NCBI GenBank assembly: GCA_903824455.1
Contig: CAIJWY010000036.1
Span: 1 to 6,977 of the forward strand
Reading direction: 5' to 3'
Source: an uncultured Micrococcales bacterium
GTDB lineage: Bacteria; Actinomycetota; Actinomycetes; Actinomycetales; Microbacteriaceae
Length of the DNA: 6,977 bases
Both the position numbers and the translations under genes were made by a program. Under the pieces are notes generated by a model that was not told the DNA's origin, searched no databases, and saw nothing but the letters and a program-made list of their open reading frames with translations. Below are positions 5,238-6,977 of the stretch, in pieces; the stretch's first letter is position 1, and every line of letters begins with the position of its first letter.

Positions 5238-6588
5238 TTTGGTTACCGAACGCATCTCGAAAATTGTGAGGGTCGTTCCACGAAACCGCAATGCGGAGCT
5301 GACACTCTTACTTTTTGCGATTGGTTTGAATGCCCTAGAACTAATTCAGGTGCAGTTGAGCACTTTGCAGAAAGTGACCGATTCATTCTGGTACTACTGG
5401 GCTCCTCTGGCAGTTGCCGGGTTACTGATTCACCTGGTGATGCGTCTGCGAGCTCAAAACGCCGATCCGCTAATTCTGCCGATCGCCCTAACTCTCAACG
5501 GTTTAGGTATTGCCGAAATCTATCGGCTCGACATCGCTGCCATCGCTAACAAGCAGACCGAACTATTCGCCGAAAAGCAGGTGCTTTGGTCGTTGGTGGC
5601 GATGGCTCTGGCCGCCGCGGTGATCATCTACGTGCCGAGCCATCTTTTGTTGCGACGCTACGTATTTCTAAGCGGCGTAGTCGGTCTTGGTTTGCTGCTG
5701 GCTCCAATGCTCCCGTTCATTGGCAAAACCATAAATGGCGCGAGTCTCTGGCTTTCCATTGCCGGTCTTACCTTCCAGCCGGGCGAGCTCGCCAAAATAG
5801 CACTCACCATATTTTTCGCGGGTTACCTGGTGCAGCGAAAAGATTCACTGGCCATGACCGGGCGCACGGTTCTGGGAATTCAAATACCGAAAGCTCGCGA
5901 ACTTGGGCCAATTTTGGCTCTGTGGATTATCAGCCTTTTGGTACTGGTGGTTCAACACGACCTCGGCACTTCGCTGTTGTTCTTCGGTTTATTCCTAGTG
6001 ATGATTTACACCGCAACCGGACGTGCCATTTATACGGTGGTCGGTTTGGGAATGTTCATCTCGGGCGCTCTGGTAGCTTCGCGAACCATCGACTACGTGA
6101 TCAAAAGGTTTGACGCTTGGATCAACCCGTTTGACCAGGGTAACTACGACGCCGTTGGTGGCAGCTACCAATTGGTGCAAGGTCTGTTTGGCTTCGCGCA
6201 CGGAGGGCTACTCGGTACCGGTCTGGGCGGCGGAGTGCCGCAGCTGGTTCCGCTCGCCGAAAGCGACTTCATAATCGCGTCCCTCGGCGAAGAGCTCGGG
6301 TTGGTTGGCATCTTTGCCGTTTTCACGCTCTACATTCTGCTGGTAGCCAGAGGTCTTCGAATTGGTTTCAACCACAACGATGAGTTCAGCAAACTCTTGG
6401 CAACCGGACTATCGTTTGTTTTCGCTTTACAGTGTTTCATCGTTATCGGTGGGGTTACCAGGCTTGTTCCACTCACCGGCCTAACCACGCCTTTCCTGGC
6501 TGCCGGAGGATCTTCGCTGGTTGCTAACTGGGTCATCATCGCACTGCTGCTGCGTATTTCAGACACCGTCCGAAAGGATGCGACATGA
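5230..6588 (+). CDS. rodA: RodA: SEDS-family peptidoglycan glycosyltransferase
   Basis: 452 residues in the FtsW/RodA/SpoVE family. The hydropathy suggests about ten or more membrane helices from residue 22 to about 442. Conserved segments are GKTINGASLWL (165-175) with FQPGELAK (182-189), QHDLGTSLLFFG (242-253), the large extracellular loop WINPFDQGNYDAVGGSYQLVQGLFG read around 297-321 (Asp307 probably equals the essential SEDS aspartate), GEELGLVG (353-360) and TRLVPLTGLTTPFLAAGGSS (410-429). SEDS proteins polymerise lipid II into glycan strands with a partner transpeptidase, here PbpA. The longest frame starts at TTG 5230, eight bases inside pstP. TTG 5239 and GTG 5266 are equally possible, since none has a clear ribosome binding site. 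The position between pstP and pbpA identifies the RodA paralogue rather than FtsW, which sits in the dcw cluster. Confidence 0.94.
   Translation: MNNLVTERISKIVRVVPRNRNAELTLLLFAIGLNALELIQVQLSTLQKVTDSFWYYWAPLAVAGLLIHLVMRLRAQNADPLILPIALTLNGLGIAEIYRLDIAAIANKQTELFAEKQVLWSLVAMALAAAVIIYVPSHLLLRRYVFLSGVVGLGLLLAPMLPFIGKTINGASLWLSIAGLTFQPGELAKIALTIFFAGYLVQRKDSLAMTGRTVLGIQIPKARELGPILALWIISLLVLVVQHDLGTSLLFFGLFLVMIYTATGRAIYTVVGLGMFISGALVASRTIDYVIKRFDAWINPFDQGNYDAVGGSYQLVQGLFGFAHGGLLGTGLGGGVPQLVPLAESDFIIASLGEELGLVGIFAVFTLYILLVARGLRIGFNHNDEFSKLLATGLSFVFALQCFIVIGGVTRLVPLTGLTTPFLAAGGSSLVANWVIIALLLRISDTVRKDAT
6573..6578 (+). promoter_or_regulatory. Ribosome binding site of pbpA, inside the rodA 3' end
   Basis: AAAGGA ends six bases before the ATG at 6585. 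It is the only junction of the operon with a well-spaced Shine-Dalgarno motif, and it settles the pbpA start at the ATGA overlap with the rodA stop. Confidence 0.7.
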
Positions 6589-6977
6589 ATCGCGAACTGA
6601 GACGGGTAAGCCTCGTGGTGACCGCCATGTTCGGGGCTTTGTTTATGGCGTCCACCAACCTTCAGGTTTTATCTGCCGATTCCTTAGCTAGTGATCCGAG
6701 AAACGTGCGAGCAATCTACGACGGTTACCAAACCAAACGAGGGGCAATCTTGGTTGATTCTCAACCGATTGCAGAATCGACACCGGCTTCCGACGCCTTT
6801 CACTTCAACCGAAAATACTCGAACAGCATCTACTCGTCGATTACCGGTTTCTACAGCTACTACCAGGGAGCAACCGGGCTGGAGTCTTCGGCCAACGACT
6901 ACCTGAGCGGCAAAAACAGCGCCCAGTTTTTCGAGCGGTTGAACTCGCTGTTCTCCGGTAACCCGGTCAGCGGTGCC
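6585..6977 (+). CDS. pbpA: PbpA: class B penicillin-binding protein, partial, N-terminal part
   Basis: 131 codons from the ATG to the window edge; the full protein is normally about 480-500 residues. It starts MNRELRRVS, then has a single membrane helix (about 9-28, LVVTAMFGALFMASTNLQVL). Next come DPRNVRAIYDGYQTKRGAIL (37-56), the arginine-rich entry to the penicillin-binding-protein dimerisation domain, and ADSLASD before it. YSNSIYSSITGFYSYYQGATGLE (78-100) and NDYLSG (104-109) are also typical of actinobacterial PbpA. The catalytic SxxK, SxN and KTG motifs are beyond the window. In this family the periplasmic transpeptidase crosslinks glycan strands made by RodA, and the genes are adjacent here with an ATGA overlap. 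By synteny pknA and pknB should follow. No frameshift or stop is seen. Confidence 0.94.
   Translation, partial: MNRELRRVSLVVTAMFGALFMASTNLQVLSADSLASDPRNVRAIYDGYQTKRGAILVDSQPIAESTPASDAFHFNRKYSNSIYSSITGFYSYYQGATGLESSANDYLSGKNSAQFFERLNSLFSGNPVSGA

Noticed and set aside
5586..6113. 175-codon open frame on the plus strand inside rodA
   Set aside because: It is out of frame with rodA, which is unmistakable across this region. The product is Arg/Ser/His-rich without any domain.
6691..6906. 71-codon plus-strand open frame near the right edge
   Set aside because: It lies in another frame of pbpA, whose true frame (from 6585) reads through to the window end with typical PbpA sequence.
1..6977. CRISPR array, insertion sequence, phage remnant, tRNA/rRNA or defence system
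   Set aside because: No regularly spaced repeats, transposase or integrase motifs, terminal inverted repeats or cloverleaf folds were seen. All long frames are explained by chromosomal genes in a conserved order.

Overview
The window looks like chromosomal DNA of a compact-genome actinobacterium. The best match is a low- to mid-GC Microbacteriaceae relative, such as the freshwater Rhodoluna/Aquiluna type. Three things support this. The gene order fhaA-fhaB-pstP-rodA-pbpA is the conserved actinobacterial cell-wall/Ser-Thr kinase locus. Several proteins have sequence features I associate with Microbacteriaceae homologues. Base composition is only about 50-55% G+C by eye. The genus is inference; the phylum is well supported.

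Layout: (1) From 1 to 1154, minus strand, lies the N-terminal 384 codons of an M13 (neprilysin/PepO-like) metallopeptidase; its catalytic half is outside the window. (2) Starting 23 bp away on the plus strand is trhO (1178-2086), a tRNA U34 hydroxylase of the rhodanese-like YceA family. The gap is so short that both genes probably use overlapping, leaderless promoters. (3) A perfect 16-bp-stem hairpin (2102-2138) separates trhO from a convergent minus-strand gene (2172-2657) for a small secreted His/Lys/Gly- and Pro-rich protein of unknown function. The U-tract is on the minus-strand side, so the hairpin is chiefly the terminator of that gene. (4) A 161-bp divergent intergenic region leads into a tight plus-strand operon: fhaA (2819-3508), fhaB (3505-4020), pstP (4020-5237), rodA (5230-6588) and the start of pbpA (6585 to the window end). 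Every junction overlaps by 1-8 bases, so translation is very likely coupled.

How the operon works together (family knowledge): PstP is the membrane PP2C phosphatase that reverses phosphorylation by PknA/PknB-type kinases, whose genes usually follow pbpA. FhaA and FhaB read phosphothreonine marks through FHA domains and link kinase signalling to peptidoglycan synthesis. RodA (SEDS glycosyltransferase) and PbpA (transpeptidase) form the polymerase/crosslinking pair. The left part of the window is unrelated housekeeping and accessory material.

I see no mobile element, CRISPR array, tRNA/rRNA or integration signature. I do not see a convincing new multi-gene system. The points most worth a second look are the overlapping leaderless promoters of the peptidase/trhO pair, the orphan His-rich secreted protein, the strongly shortened FhaA and PstP linkers, and a possible 10-codon ORF behind the terminator.
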